Assembly (NCBI GenBank): GCA_024679565.1
Contig: JAIBDD010000021.1
Location: 1 to 50,013, forward strand
DNA length: 50,013 nt
DNA from: Bacteroidota bacterium
GTDB lineage: Bacteria > Bacteroidota > Bacteroidia > NS11-12g > UBA9320
Reading direction: 5' to 3'
Part shown: piece by piece, positions 33,384 through 43,564 of the stretch
How positions within the stretch are numbered: the stretch's first letter is position 1
Layout of the letters: each line of letters opens with the position of its first letter
The notes under the pieces: generated by a model
The model's input: the letters and a program-made list of their open reading frames with translations, nothing else
Databases searched by the model: none
What the model was told of the DNA's origin: nothing
Made by a program: the position numbers and the translations under genes

Positions 33384-35897
33384 ATGGAAGCTAAGTTTTC
33401 ACCAAGAGTCAAAGAAGTTATTCAATTCAGTCGAGAAGAAGCGATACGTCTCGGACATGGATACATAGGTACAGAGCATTTATTGCTAGGAATAATTAGA
33501 GAAGGAGAAGGTAAAGCCCTAGTGCATTTGAAGGCCATGGGTATTGATTTTTTACGTCTTAAAAAATCAATAGAGGATAGTATTAGAGATACTGCATCCA
33601 AAAACACCAACCTTGGCAACATTCCTTTAACGAAACAAGCAGAAAAGGCATTAAAAATCACATATCTTGAAGCAAAAATCTTTAAGGCAGATATTATAGG
33701 CACAGAACATCTACTACTTTCCATTCTTCGGGAAGAAGACAACATTGCAAGTTCAATGCTCAATCAATATGGGGTGGATTACGATGTATTTAAAGGTGCT
33801 ATAGAAAACAACAACCCTGAAATTAAAGCTGAAATGTCAACAGATTCTCCAGAAGATTTTTACAAAGAAGAAAAAAAGTCAGCTGATGCGAAACGAGTGA
33901 AGGGCAAATCAAAAACACCTGTACTCGACAACTTTGGTAGAGATTTAACCAAACTGGCAGAACAAGATAAACTTGACCCTATTGTTGGTCGAGAAAAAGA
34001 AATTGAACGCGTTAGTCAAATTCTTAGTAGAAGGAAGAAAAACAATCCTGTCCTTATTGGTGAACCTGGTGTAGGTAAAACAGCTATCGCAGAAGGTTTG
34101 GCACTTAGAATTACGCAACGAAAGGTATCAAGAGTACTTTTCAATAAACGGGTAGTTACATTAGACCTTGCGTCACTTGTTGCTGGTACAAAGTATCGCG
34201 GTCAGTTTGAGGAACGCATGAAAGCTGTAATGAACGAATTAGAGAAGTCGAAAGACGTAATTCTGTTTATTGATGAAATTCACACCATTGTTGGAGCTGG
34301 TGGTGCTTCGGGTAGTCTCGATGCATCAAACATGTTTAAACCAGCCTTGGCTCGAGGAGAAGTACAATGTGTTGGCGCTACAACGCTTGACGAATATAGA
34401 CAATACATTGAAAAAGATGGCGCGTTAGAGAGACGTTTTCAGTCTGTGATGGTTGAACCAACCACGCCTGATGAAACCATTCAAATTCTAACAAACATTA
34501 AAACGAAATACGAAGATCACCACGCCGTAACCTATACGGATGAAGCTATTGATGCTGCAGTAAAAATGAGCGTTCGCTACATTACAGATCGTCACTTGCC
34601 TGACAAGGCCATTGACATCCTAGACGAGGTTGGTGCCCGAGTACATTTATCAAACATACATGTACCGCAAGAGATTCTTGATTTGGAAGAGAAAATCGAA
34701 CAGATCAAAGAAGAGAAAAATAAAGTGGTAAAAAGTCAGAGATACGAAGAAGCAGCTAAACTTCGTGATAAAGAAAAAACACTTTTAGAACAACTCGATA
34801 TCGCGAAAGTATCGTGGGAAGAAGACACTAAAATGCAGCGTTACAGTGTAACTGAAGACGATGTTGCTGAAGTGGTGGCCATGATTACTGGAGTTCCTAC
34901 AAAAAGAATTGCAAAATCTGAAGGCAATAGACTTTTGTCTATGGCGGATGAATTAAAAACATCAGTTATAGGGCAAGATACTGCTATTGAAAAGCTTACT
35001 AAGGCAATCCAAAGAACCCGAGCAGGTCTTAAAGACCCTAACAAGCCAATCGGTTCATTTATTTTCTTGGGCCCTACAGGTGTTGGAAAAACTGAAATGG
35101 CCAAGGTACTGGCTACATACTTATTCGACAACCGCGATGCGATGATTCGAATCGACATGAGCGAATACATGGAGAAATTTGCCGTTAGTCGTTTGGTAGG
35201 AGCCCCTCCGGGATATGTTGGTTATGAAGAAGGTGGCTTATTGACTGAAAAAGTTAGACGCAAACCCTATTCTGTTATTCTTTTTGATGAAATAGAAAAA
35301 GCACATCCAGATATTTTCAACATGATGTTGCAAATACTTGATGAAGGCTTTTTAACTGACTCATTGGGAAGAAGAATTGACTTTAGAAACACGATAATCA
35401 TAATGACTTCTAATATTGGTTCTCGCCAGTTGAAGGATTTCGGTACTGGAGTAGGTTTTTCAACAGCAACTAAAATTGATGCCATTACAAAAGAATCAAA
35501 AGGAGTTATCGAAAATGCCCTAAAGAAGTTCTTTTCGCCTGAGTTCCTAAATCGAATTGATGACGTAATTGTATTCAACAATCTTGAAAAAGAACACATC
35601 GCTAAAATACTGGATATCAACGTAGTAAAACTACTAGACCGTATCGAAAGCGTTGGATTTCAAATTAAATTATCCAAAGCAGCTAAAGAGTTTCTTGCTG
35701 AAAAAGGATTTGATAAAGCGTTTGGTGCACGACCATTAAACAGAGCTATTCAAAAGTATCTTGAAGACCCACTTGCTGAGGAAATATTGAAACAAGAGAT
35801 ACAAGACGGAGATGTCATAAAAGTTGATCTAGATAAAGCGAAAAATGCTTTGAAATTCACCTATCCGAGCGGCAAAACGGTAGCAAAGAAAAAATAG
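33384..35897 (+). CDS. clpC: ATP-dependent Clp protease ATP-binding subunit ClpC
   Basis: ClpC is an AAA+ unfoldase that feeds proteins to ClpP and takes part in stress proteolysis. The 837-residue protein has two N-terminal Clp repeats (1-145), AAA module 1 with Walker [14 protein letters not shown] (about 226), and a UVR/M-domain coiled coil (about 435-475, [13 protein letters not shown]). AAA module 2 follows with [14 protein letters not shown] (about 562), and the C-terminal D2-small domain ends in KKK. The short M domain and the UVR motif mark it as ClpC rather than ClpB. Promoter and a putative operator lie upstream, and a UUCG hairpin follows. Confidence 0.95.
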   Translation: MEAKFSPRVKEVIQFSREEAIRLGHGYIGTEHLLLGIIREGEGKALVHLKAMGIDFLRLKKSIEDSIRDTASKNTNLGNIPLTKQAEKALKITYLEAKIFKADIIGTEHLLLSILREEDNIASSMLNQYGVDYDVFKGAIENNNPEIKAEMSTDSPEDFYKEEKKSADAKRVKGKSKTPVLDNFGRDLTKLAEQDKLDPIVGREKEIERVSQILSRRKKNNPVLIGEPGVGKTAIAEGLALRITQRKVSRVLFNKRVVTLDLASLVAGTKYRGQFEERMKAVMNELEKSKDVILFIDEIHTIVGAGGASGSLDASNMFKPALARGEVQCVGATTLDEYRQYIEKDGALERRFQSVMVEPTTPDETIQILTNIKTKYEDHHAVTYTDEAIDAAVKMSVRYITDRHLPDKAIDILDEVGARVHLSNIHVPQEILDLEEKIEQIKEEKNKVVKSQRYEEAAKLRDKEKTLLEQLDIAKVSWEEDTKMQRYSVTEDDVAEVVAMITGVPTKRIAKSEGNRLLSMADELKTSVIGQDTAIEKLTKAIQRTRAGLKDPNKPIGSFIFLGPTGVGKTEMAKVLATYLFDNRDAMIRIDMSEYMEKFAVSRLVGAPPGYVGYEEGGLLTEKVRRKPYSVILFDEIEKAHPDIFNMMLQILDEGFLTDSLGRRIDFRNTIIIMTSNIGSRQLKDFGTGVGFSTATKIDAITKESKGVIENALKKFFSPEFLNRIDDVIVFNNLEKEHIAKILDINVVKLLDRIESVGFQIKLSKAAKEFLAEKGFDKAFGARPLNRAIQKYLEDPLAEEILKQEIQDGDVIKVDLDKAKNALKFTYPSGKTVAKKK

Positions 35898-35914
35898 GCG
35901 TGTAAAACATTGCT

Positions 35915-35940
35915 AAAGGGGTTCTTCGGAACCCTTTTTT
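35915..35940 (+). terminator. Rho-independent terminator of clpC
   Basis: AAAGGGGTTC and GAACCCTTTT pair around a TTCG tetraloop closed by C-G, followed by further T residues. This is a textbook stable hairpin. Confidence 0.9.
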
Positions 35941-36006
35941 TATGCCATTTGTCGTGAATCTGGATTTCATACGACTAAATGTTTTAATTTGTCCTTTGCC
36001 CTAAAA

Positions 36007-39000
36007 ATGAATCCTAGATTACGCTTTCTGTTGGCGAGATTCGTTTATATAATTGTATTTATTTTGGTTAACTGCACATCGGGTGTAGCTCAGCCTCAAT
36101 ATTTCGCGTCCTTCTCTGCTAACGGTAATATTACGAACTACCCGTTAAACAGTTATGTAAATAAAACGCAATGGGTTTACCCACCCTATCACTTCCTTTT
36201 GGACGGGGATAGCACTAAATCAGCTGCACCCTATGGGAAAATAAATCGTCTATATATAAAGCTCGGAGGTGTGGTTGACACAAATAACATCTATTCCGAA
36301 TTCACAATAAAACTTGGCCAGCACGTTGGAACCGATAGCTCATGGGCGACATACAATTGGGACACGACCTTGCAAGAGGTGTTTTATAAGTCCGAGTTCG
36401 TCATTACCGGGTCTATATATTCATGGGTTTCATTTGACTTACCAAACACCTACATATATGATCCATCCAAGTCTATTGTCGTTGAATTCTCCACTACAAC
36501 AGGTGTTGGTGTTCCAATACAATCCATAAGCTCCAGTAATTCAAGCGCACTCATTGGTCAATCCACTGCTGATGAAGGAATACGGACAGATAAGAATGTA
36601 GCAAACATTGGTTTCGACTTCGAACACTGGGAGTCTAACAACGCCGGTATACACAAGTTGATTGGACCAATTATTTTTTGTGGTGGTCGCTATAACATCG
36701 AAGTTGAGTTGGTCAATAATGGTCGTAATCCGATAGACAGTGTTCAAATTAATTGGTCGTTAGATGATACATTAAAAACACCTTTCTGGTATTCCAAAAC
36801 GATTGACACCTTTGGTAGTACCAAAGGAAATACGGTGTTACTTAACCTTGGATCAGATACGTTCCCCGCGGGTAAACAAAAAAGGTTAATCGTTTGGACA
36901 AATAATCCAAACAGTAAAACGGATTCTATTACATCTGACGACACATTGGACGTATTGCTTCAACCAGCAATGAACGGACAGTATACACTTGGTGATTCAA
37001 CAAAAGATTACCAAAGCTTCCAAGCTTTGTCTTTCGATTTAAACGAATTTGGCATTTGTGGTCCAGTAACAATTACAATAGATTCTGGAACCTACACGGA
37101 TCGACTTTTATTAAATAAAATTCCTGGAACCAATTCCGAAAACACCGTGCTTATCCAAGGGACCGAGCGCACGGACTGTATACTGCAGAACAAGGCTAAT
37201 TCGGTGCACAATCAACAAACATTATTGCTCAACGGCACTTCACACACTACCATTAAAGAACTGACAATAAACGTATTAGATAGCAATATAGGGGTTGGAA
37301 TACAACTAATTAATACGGCCTATATTCAAATAGACCATTGTAACGTAAACATGATTAAAACGCCTAAAGGGGATAACCTATTTGGTATTGCGGGTATTGG
37401 CGCTAGACATAATATGTTTGGAACTGGCTATGGAGGTAATCATAGTTCCTTTTTTAACAATACTATAGTTGGTGGGACTTCGTCTATTACCTATTATGGA
37501 GAAAATGGATTACCAGCTAATCTTTCAAGTTTTAGAAACAATACGCTAACCGATTTTAAGGCGTATGGTATGGATTTAAAAAACCTTGAAGATTTGGAGG
37601 TCATTAACAATAAAATATCAAGTCGCTCAAATTCAGGTTCAATTGGTCTTGAAGTTAGCAGTTCAAGCACGCTACTCATAAATTCAAACCATATCAGTAA
37701 TTGTTGGAGAGGTCTAATTCTAAGCGGCATAAACCCTTACAATAGCGGTGGAATTCCTTCATTGGTAAGTAACAACATGATCATAACGCCCTTAACTGGA
37801 TTAACTGGAGGTGATATTGTAGCTTCTAGCAACTTAAATATATATCACAACAGCTTTTCATCGTCGGGGGCTTCAAACTTTGTGTTAAATCGCAGTGATT
37901 CGTGTGATATACGGAGTAACATATTTAACCACACCAGAGGGGGAATCGTATTTCATGTTGGGGATTCTGGGGGGCTAAACGCCAGCAATACCTTAGATTA
38001 TAACAACTACTATAGTCCAGTTTCAACAGGCAACCCAAACACTATTAAAATTGGTTCAAATACGTATCGAACAGTCAGTGACTGGTTTAAAGCTGACACC
38101 GTAATAAATCGAAACTCGTTTTACAAACGACCTGGTTTTTTAAATAACAACGACCTTCACATTGATTCTACGGGAAACCTTTCTGGACCATATCTCAACA
38201 TCTCACGCGACATCGACAACGATCTTAGATGCAGTATTTTTCCAACAATTGGCGCCGACCAATATACACCGCAGATTTTTACGGATTCACTAAAGCCCGA
38301 TGTTATATGCACTCCTGGTTGCCTCACCTACACCCTTCCGCCTATAAAACCATTTCTAAACAGTAACTATGCAACGAATTGGGTCATTGATTCGATTAGT
38401 GTAAAAACTAAGGCTGGATACGCTAGTAAAAATTGGATTTTCAGCTCTCCATCGTCAACAAATGGGTGGATTAAATTTTGTCCGGATTCAACCGAAGCAG
38501 ATAGTTCATTTACACTTTTTCTGATCTATAGAGACCTAACAGGTGCACAATGCTTTACTACGTTTAGTGCTTACATACATGTTGGAGACAAACCAGATGC
38601 CTCCTTTACCGTTAGCGAAAAAGAACTGTGTTATGGAGACAATCTGCTGGTTCAGAGTAAAAGCAAACACTTAGCTGATTCTGTCATATTCGAAATGGGT
38701 GATGGATATCAAAAAGCTAATCCAACTTTCAAGTATGTCTATGACTCGTACGGGGTTTTTAATATTCAGAAATCTGTTTATGCGAATGGGTGCAGTGACT
38801 CATCTCAAATAACCGTTAAAGTTGCTACAGCTAAGGGGGCAAAACTTGTTGAAGGACATCCAACCAAAGGGAAAACGCGATCGGGTAAGCTCAGAGACCC
38901 GGACTATCTATGTACGAACGACACTACATACTATCAAGTTTTTCCACCTAAAGCTACAAACACCTCTACCTGCGACTCGGTGTGGAAAGTGCAATGGGTA

Positions 39001-40422
39001 AGTTTAAAAACTTTGGATGGCAAATCAGTTCAAGACACGTTAACACTATTACCCGACTCAATGAATACCTTTCGAATACGTGTGTTTCCAAGCAATCAAT
39101 ACTTAGGAGATATACTAATCTTAGAAGCGCGGATTGCCTCACTTATTCATAACAAATGCGACACTACATTAAAAAGATATATAAGGTTACGAAAATCTCC
39201 AAAAGTAGGTTTCATAAATACTCCATTTTGCCTCAATGAACCAGTCACCTTTGAAGACACAACTTCAAACGATCCACAAATCATTGATCGATTCTGGAAT
39301 TTCCATGATGGATATACCTCCACCGAAGTTCGCGACACGCATACTTTTAAAAGTATTGGTAATCAAACAGTTACCTTGACAAATTTAAGCATCAATGGTT
39401 GTCATTATTATCTAGAAAAAACGTTTCAAATTAACCCCAGAAGTCAGGTTCACTTTTATACTAACGATTCTTGTCACAAACGAACAATTCAATTTACAGA
39501 CAATAGTAAAGTGTTTGGTAAAGACCATCAGTACTTATGGAAGTTTAGTGATGGTAGCATACAAAGTGGCAGACAAACCAGCCATTCGTTCGATTCATCA
39601 GGAACATTTATTACTACCTTGTTTATTACAGACAGCATTGGTTGCAAAGACTCAACTGTTCAAGAGTCCAACATACTGCAGACTCCACAAGTGAACTTTA
39701 GGGTGTTAGATTCCTGCTTAAATAGCATTACCATATTTCAAAACGAAACCACCGACACCAATCGTGTTACCTACAAATGGCTTTTGTCAAAATCGGACTC
39801 ATCATACGACGCACATCCTCAACACACATATGGCTACCACCCTACATCACCGGTAATGTTAGTAGCCACTAATGGTGGAATCTGCTCAGATACTATTTTC
39901 AAAAAGTTAAGTCTGCATACAGTACCAAACTTCAAATTTACCCATCAATCGTCAAGCCCGTATGTTGTCCAATTCACCCCAACCGATTCAACTGACTTAA
40001 GTTTTACCTGGTATTTTGGTGATGGAGATTCTTCATCTATTGTTTCCCCCAAACATGAATATCCACCAACGACCAACACCTACAAAGTAGATTGTATTGT
40101 TACGACATTGCAGCGTTGCAGAACAAGTTATTCAGACACATTAACAGTGGGAAATCAACATTTGCATGGAAAAATGAATCTCGAATTTCGTTTATTCCCA
40201 AATCCATTTAACTCAGAAATCACTATAGTACTAAAAGAAATGCCAAGTGACTTGATTCATATTACAATGAGCAACATACTTGGTCAAGGTCAAAGATTTG
40301 AGGCTTCAACTCAGGGTAAACATCTACAAATAAGTAAATTAGAAAATTTACACACTGGCGTTTACACCTTAACTGTGCAAACTCTTAACAAGACATACAG
40401 ATATAAAGTAATTAAAGAGTAA
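36007..40422 (+). CDS. Giant secreted beta-helix/PKD repeat protein with T9SS sorting domain
   Basis: A 1471-residue surface protein. A signal peptide (FLLARFVYIIVFILVNCTSGVAQ) is followed by a beta-sandwich region (about 25-320). A right-handed parallel beta-helix (about 370-720) comes next, with many NN- and SN-turns such as FFNNTIVGG, VINNKIS, IYHNSF and DYNNYY. Several PKD-like domains follow (about 865-945 and 1070-1380, with FEMGDGYQ, WNFHDGYTS, WKFSDGSI and WYFGDGDSS). A type A sorting domain closes it (RLFPNPFNSEITI ... LHTGVYTLTVQ). The ATG at 36007 is preferred over an in-frame TTG 18 bases before. Probably a cell-surface adhesin or matrix protein. Confidence 0.9.
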   Translation: MNPRLRFLLARFVYIIVFILVNCTSGVAQPQYFASFSANGNITNYPLNSYVNKTQWVYPPYHFLLDGDSTKSAAPYGKINRLYIKLGGVVDTNNIYSEFTIKLGQHVGTDSSWATYNWDTTLQEVFYKSEFVITGSIYSWVSFDLPNTYIYDPSKSIVVEFSTTTGVGVPIQSISSSNSSALIGQSTADEGIRTDKNVANIGFDFEHWESNNAGIHKLIGPIIFCGGRYNIEVELVNNGRNPIDSVQINWSLDDTLKTPFWYSKTIDTFGSTKGNTVLLNLGSDTFPAGKQKRLIVWTNNPNSKTDSITSDDTLDVLLQPAMNGQYTLGDSTKDYQSFQALSFDLNEFGICGPVTITIDSGTYTDRLLLNKIPGTNSENTVLIQGTERTDCILQNKANSVHNQQTLLLNGTSHTTIKELTINVLDSNIGVGIQLINTAYIQIDHCNVNMIKTPKGDNLFGIAGIGARHNMFGTGYGGNHSSFFNNTIVGGTSSITYYGENGLPANLSSFRNNTLTDFKAYGMDLKNLEDLEVINNKISSRSNSGSIGLEVSSSSTLLINSNHISNCWRGLILSGINPYNSGGIPSLVSNNMIITPLTGLTGGDIVASSNLNIYHNSFSSSGASNFVLNRSDSCDIRSNIFNHTRGGIVFHVGDSGGLNASNTLDYNNYYSPVSTGNPNTIKIGSNTYRTVSDWFKADTVINRNSFYKRPGFLNNNDLHIDSTGNLSGPYLNISRDIDNDLRCSIFPTIGADQYTPQIFTDSLKPDVICTPGCLTYTLPPIKPFLNSNYATNWVIDSISVKTKAGYASKNWIFSSPSSTNGWIKFCPDSTEADSSFTLFLIYRDLTGAQCFTTFSAYIHVGDKPDASFTVSEKELCYGDNLLVQSKSKHLADSVIFEMGDGYQKANPTFKYVYDSYGVFNIQKSVYANGCSDSSQITVKVATAKGAKLVEGHPTKGKTRSGKLRDPDYLCTNDTTYYQVFPPKATNTSTCDSVWKVQWVSLKTLDGKSVQDTLTLLPDSMNTFRIRVFPSNQYLGDILILEARIASLIHNKCDTTLKRYIRLRKSPKVGFINTPFCLNEPVTFEDTTSNDPQIIDRFWNFHDGYTSTEVRDTHTFKSIGNQTVTLTNLSINGCHYYLEKTFQINPRSQVHFYTNDSCHKRTIQFTDNSKVFGKDHQYLWKFSDGSIQSGRQTSHSFDSSGTFITTLFITDSIGCKDSTVQESNILQTPQVNFRVLDSCLNSITIFQNETTDTNRVTYKWLLSKSDSSYDAHPQHTYGYHPTSPVMLVATNGGICSDTIFKKLSLHTVPNFKFTHQSSSPYVVQFTPTDSTDLSFTWYFGDGDSSSIVSPKHEYPPTTNTYKVDCIVTTLQRCRTSYSDTLTVGNQHLHGKMNLEFRLFPNPFNSEITIVLKEMPSDLIHITMSNILGQGQRFEASTQGKHLQISKLENLHTGVYTLTVQTLNKTYRYKVIKE

Positions 40423-40427
40423 GCTGT

Positions 40428-40964
40428 TTAGCTCATCTTTCGTTGCGTCAATTTTGGCGCCTTTGCAGGTGCACTTTTAGCACTTACCCTTTTAGCTGGC
40501 GCTTTTTTGGGTTTTGCAGTCGACTTTGTTGCAGAAGTAGTTTTTTTGTCATCAGATGACTTGTCTTCTTCAACCTCTTTTTGGAAGTCAATGTGGTCTT
40601 TTAATACACCGTACCACGTGCAGATCTTTAAAATATCTGAGGTATACACCTGATCTTCATCAAATTCTGGAAGTACCTTTCTGAAAAAATCTCTAATAGC
40701 ATCTCCTCCATCCTTCTTTTGAACTAAGGTTAATCCTTCAGCGACCAAGGTATCTAAACTCTTAAATACATCTCTTAACTTTACATCACTCTCGTAGGTG
40801 TAGATGGAGATATCCTCGAGAATTGAAACCTTTTGCGTAAGTGAAGTAGGTGTGCGTTTTTTACGCTCATCAATACTCTCAACGATTAAACCATTCGTTC
40901 TTCGGCCTACAACTTGATGAAGTCCTGGCTTACCACCAATTGATACTACGTCTTTTAATTCCAT
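40428..40964 (-). CDS. DUF5606 protein with a histone H1-like Ala/Lys tail
   Basis: A 178-residue protein. Residues 1-130 match the Bacteroidota DUF5606 family (VVSIGGKPGLHQVVGRRTNGLIVESI at the start, then VRDFF-like FFRKVLPEFDEDQVYTSDI). The last 40 residues are Lys/Ala/Pro-rich (TAKPKKAPAKRVSAKS), as in H1-like or nucleic-acid-binding tails. Function is unknown. It lies convergent to the giant surface protein, with five bases between the stop codons. Confidence 0.82.
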   Translation of the reverse strand: MELKDVVSIGGKPGLHQVVGRRTNGLIVESIDERKKRTPTSLTQKVSILEDISIYTYESDVKLRDVFKSLDTLVAEGLTLVQKKDGGDAIRDFFRKVLPEFDEDQVYTSDILKICTWYGVLKDHIDFQKEVEEDKSSDDKKTTSATKSTAKPKKAPAKRVSAKSAPAKAPKLTQRKMS

Positions 40965-41139
40965 GTATTTTAAATAATGTTGCGAATTTAGGCATTGGCG
41001 TCACTACAATAGCACAAGAATGTAATATTGAATGACTTAATTGTTCACTTTTTTTCGTCAAGTGCCCTCACAAAAAGTCAATTGTCATAATTTCTAACGA
41101 GAAAAATATATTAGCACACACTCCGTTTATTAAGTAGGG

Positions 41140-41147
41140 TAAATTTG
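41140..41147 (+). promoter_or_regulatory. Orphan TAAATTTG element
   Basis: An exact TAnnTTTG on the plus strand with no plus-strand gene downstream; the hairpin at 41173-41196 follows 25 bp later. It may be chance in AT-rich sequence. Confidence 0.2.
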
Positions 41148-41172
41148 AATTAATTGGTTAGTTAATTTGTTT

Positions 41173-41196
41173 AAAGGCTGGAGTAATCCGGCCTTT
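41173..41196. terminator. Hairpin terminator downstream of kdsA
   Basis: AAAGGCTGGA pairs with TCCGGCCTTT (one T-G wobble) around a GTAA loop. It lies 22 bp beyond the kdsA stop and would end the minus-strand transcript. The rest of the gap between DUF5606 and kdsA shows only the orphan TAAATTTG. Confidence 0.65.
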
Positions 41197-41218
41197 ATGC
41201 ATTTACAGTGCTTCAGGC

Positions 41219-42034
41219 CTATAAAACCGATTTCAATTGAACCAATTTTGCCATTAACCCTTCAAACTGATTCAGTGGTAACATATTTGCACCATCTGAT
41301 TTGGCCGACTTTGGATCTGGGTGTGTTTCTATAAACAAACCATCTGCACCAACAGCTATGGCCGCTTTAGCAATCGTTTCTATAAGCGCCGGCTTGCCAC
41401 CCGTAACTCCAGTAGAAGAGTTGGGTTGTTGTAAACTATGTGTAATGTCCATGACAACAGGCTTTCCGAAGCTCTGCATTTCTGGAATGTTTCGGTAATC
41501 GACGATAAGATCCCCGTAACCGAACATATTACCTCGCTCTGTTAGCATTACTTGGTCATTCCCACTTTCTACAACTTTATCCATTGCGAATTCCATTGCA
41601 GAAGCAGAAGCAAACTGGCCTTTTTTAATGTTTACAATTTTACCCGTTTTAGCTGCTGCAACAAGTAACTCAGTTTGACGAAACAAAAACGCTGGTATTT
41701 GTAAAACATCCACATATTGAGCGGCCATATCAGCCTCAGCACTTTCATGAATGTCAGTAACCGTAGGTACATCATATTTTTGGCCAACTTCCGCCAAAAT
41801 CTCTAATGCTTTCTCGTCTCCAATACCTGTAAAGCTGTCTAACCTTGAGCGATTCGCTTTCCTGTAAGATCCTTTAAACACTAATGGTATGCCTAAACGA
41901 TCGCACTTTTCTACCAATTGGTCTGCAATCTCAAATGCAATGTCTCTACCTTCTATGGCACATGGCCCGGCCAACACAAAAAATGTTGATGGGTTGCGGT
42001 GTATAATGCTTTGTATAGTTTTTTGCTTTTTCAA
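41219..42034 (-). CDS. kdsA: 3-deoxy-D-manno-octulosonate 8-phosphate synthase
   Basis: KdsA condenses arabinose 5-phosphate with phosphoenolpyruvate to Kdo-8-phosphate, the first dedicated step of lipopolysaccharide Kdo synthesis. The 271-residue barrel has FVLAGPCAIEGRDIA, VFKGSYRKANRSRLDSF, TDIHESAEAD, QIPAFLFRQTELL, NIKKGQFASA and DITHSLQQPN. The start appears to be TTG at 42032-42034; no ATG is available before the first motif. A -7 element at 42051-42058 fits this start. Presence of kdsA implies a Gram-negative outer membrane with LPS. Confidence 0.95.
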   Translation of the reverse strand: MKKQKTIQSIIHRNPSTFFVLAGPCAIEGRDIAFEIADQLVEKCDRLGIPLVFKGSYRKANRSRLDSFTGIGDEKALEILAEVGQKYDVPTVTDIHESAEADMAAQYVDVLQIPAFLFRQTELLVAAAKTGKIVNIKKGQFASASAMEFAMDKVVESGNDQVMLTERGNMFGYGDLIVDYRNIPEMQSFGKPVVMDITHSLQQPNSSTGVTGGKPALIETIAKAAIAVGADGLFIETHPDPKSAKSDGANMLPLNQFEGLMAKLVQLKSVL

Positions 42035-42050
42035 GAACCTAATTTGAGGG

Positions 42051-42058
42051 CAAAATTA
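42051..42058 (-). promoter_or_regulatory. -7 promoter element TAATTTTG of kdsA
   Basis: An exact TAnnTTTG on the minus strand, 16 bases upstream of the TTG start of kdsA, which predicts a very short leader. Confidence 0.5.
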
Positions 42059-42125
42059 CAATCTAATATTTGTAAATAAGTCGAGTTTCGTCAACCAATA
42101 CGACCAATAACTGTTATTTTAGTAT

Positions 42126-42719
42126 ATGCGCGATTGGGTTTTTAGTTTATTTCTTTTAATGGCTGTGTCAGCCAATGCGCAAATAGACCAGTATTTATTA
42201 GACTATGCGGTACGTGAAGATAAGGGAGCCATACTTATTACATGGACAACCAGTGCCGGATTTACCTGCGAGGATATTAAAATAAATTTCGGAATTGACA
42301 GCAACGGACAAACGGCGATCTATACCTATCCTGGAATATGCGGAGCAGAAAGTACTGAAGAGCATTACACGTACTTGTTTAGAGATGTGGTTTACAACCA
42401 GCCCAACTATTTTCAAATCGACTTAGGTTCATTTGGCGTATCCCCAATATTAGCCATTACGCTAATAAGCGTTGACGGACTAAACCCAAAGGTGTATCCG
42501 AATCCTGCAACCAATAATTCGACTTTAATTTATGCGAATCCAAATCAAGAGGAAGCGACAATACACGTGTATACAGCGAATGGAACTTCATCGATTGAAA
42601 TAATAACACGAAATGATCGTATAGTGATTTCTGCGCTTGGACTAGAAACACATGGTTTGTATTTCTTTACCATCGAGATAAAAGGAATCCGCAGTCGTGG
42701 GAAGTTTCTTTTTCTTTAG
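42126..42719 (+). CDS. Small secreted protein with T9SS sorting domain
   Basis: A 197-residue protein with a signal peptide (MRDWVFSLFLLMAVSANAQ). A beta-rich domain of about 100 residues follows with two cysteines (CEDIKINFG; YPGICGAE), then a type A sorting domain beginning VYPNPATNNSTLI and ending GKFLFL. Such small T9SS cargoes are common in the phylum; the function of this one is not recognisable. It precedes fabI by 26 bp on the same strand. Confidence 0.8.
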   Translation: MRDWVFSLFLLMAVSANAQIDQYLLDYAVREDKGAILITWTTSAGFTCEDIKINFGIDSNGQTAIYTYPGICGAESTEEHYTYLFRDVVYNQPNYFQIDLGSFGVSPILAITLISVDGLNPKVYPNPATNNSTLIYANPNQEEATIHVYTANGTSSIEIITRNDRIVISALGLETHGLYFFTIEIKGIRSRGKFLFL

Positions 42720-42745
42720 TTAACATTGCAGGAAATATTTCACGT

Positions 42746-43564
42746 ATGCAAAATCAACTGTTAGCAGGTAAGAAAGGAATTATTTTTGGCGCTTTAGATG
42801 AGCACTCAATCGCTTGGAAAGTTGCCACACAATGTCATGAAGCGGGTGCTGAATTTATTCTCACAAATGCCCCAATTGCACTTCGAATGGGTGTAATTAA
42901 TAAATTGGCCGAACAAACAAACTCTGATGTTATTGCGTGTGATGTAACAAGCAATGACGACATGAATGCGTTAATTGATGCTGCCGTTGCCAAATTTGGT
43001 AAAGTTGACTTTATACTGCATTCTGTTGGAATGAGTTTAAATATCCGTAAAAAGAAAGCCTACACGGGCTTGAACTACGACTTTATGCATAAAACCTTTG
43101 ACATTAGCGCCATAAGCCTACACAGGCTTTTACAAACGTGTTATGAGAAAGATGCTATAAACGAATGGGGTTCTGTTGTTGCCCTTACCTATATAGCTGC
43201 GCAACGTACATTCCCTGATTATAGTGAAATGGCTGAAAGCAAGTCATTGCTTGAGTCCATTACGCGAAGTTTTGGTTATCACTACGGTGTAAAACGAAAA
43301 GTTCGTGTTAACTCTATATCTCAATCTCCTACTATGACCACTGCTGGATCAGGAGTGGGTGGTTTTGATGCCTTTATTGACTATGCAGAGAAGATGTCTC
43401 CGCTTGGAAATGCAAGTGCTGAAGATTGTGCATCATATTGCATTAGTTTGTTTTCTGACCACACAAAAATGGTAACCATGCAGAACTTATTCCATGATGG
43501 TGGGTTTAGTAACGTCGGCGTGAGCGAAGCCGTAATGGAAAAATTTGGTAATTCTGAGGCTTAA
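42746..43564 (+). CDS. fabI: Enoyl-[acyl-carrier-protein] reductase (NADH), FabI type
   Basis: FabI performs the last reduction in each cycle of type II fatty-acid synthesis. The 272-residue short-chain dehydrogenase fold begins KKGIIFGALDEHSIAW, the divergent FabI nucleotide-binding motif. The active-site pair is YSEMAESK with an upstream tyrosine in LTYIAAQR, and the C-terminus has NLFHDGGFSNVG. The usual E. coli order of these residues is kept. It stops at 43564, directly abutting the stop of the convergent gene at 43565, leaving no terminator space. Confidence 0.95.
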   Translation: MQNQLLAGKKGIIFGALDEHSIAWKVATQCHEAGAEFILTNAPIALRMGVINKLAEQTNSDVIACDVTSNDDMNALIDAAVAKFGKVDFILHSVGMSLNIRKKKAYTGLNYDFMHKTFDISAISLHRLLQTCYEKDAINEWGSVVALTYIAAQRTFPDYSEMAESKSLLESITRSFGYHYGVKRKVRVNSISQSPTMTTAGSGVGGFDAFIDYAEKMSPLGNASAEDCASYCISLFSDHTKMVTMQNLFHDGGFSNVGVSEAVMEKFGNSEA

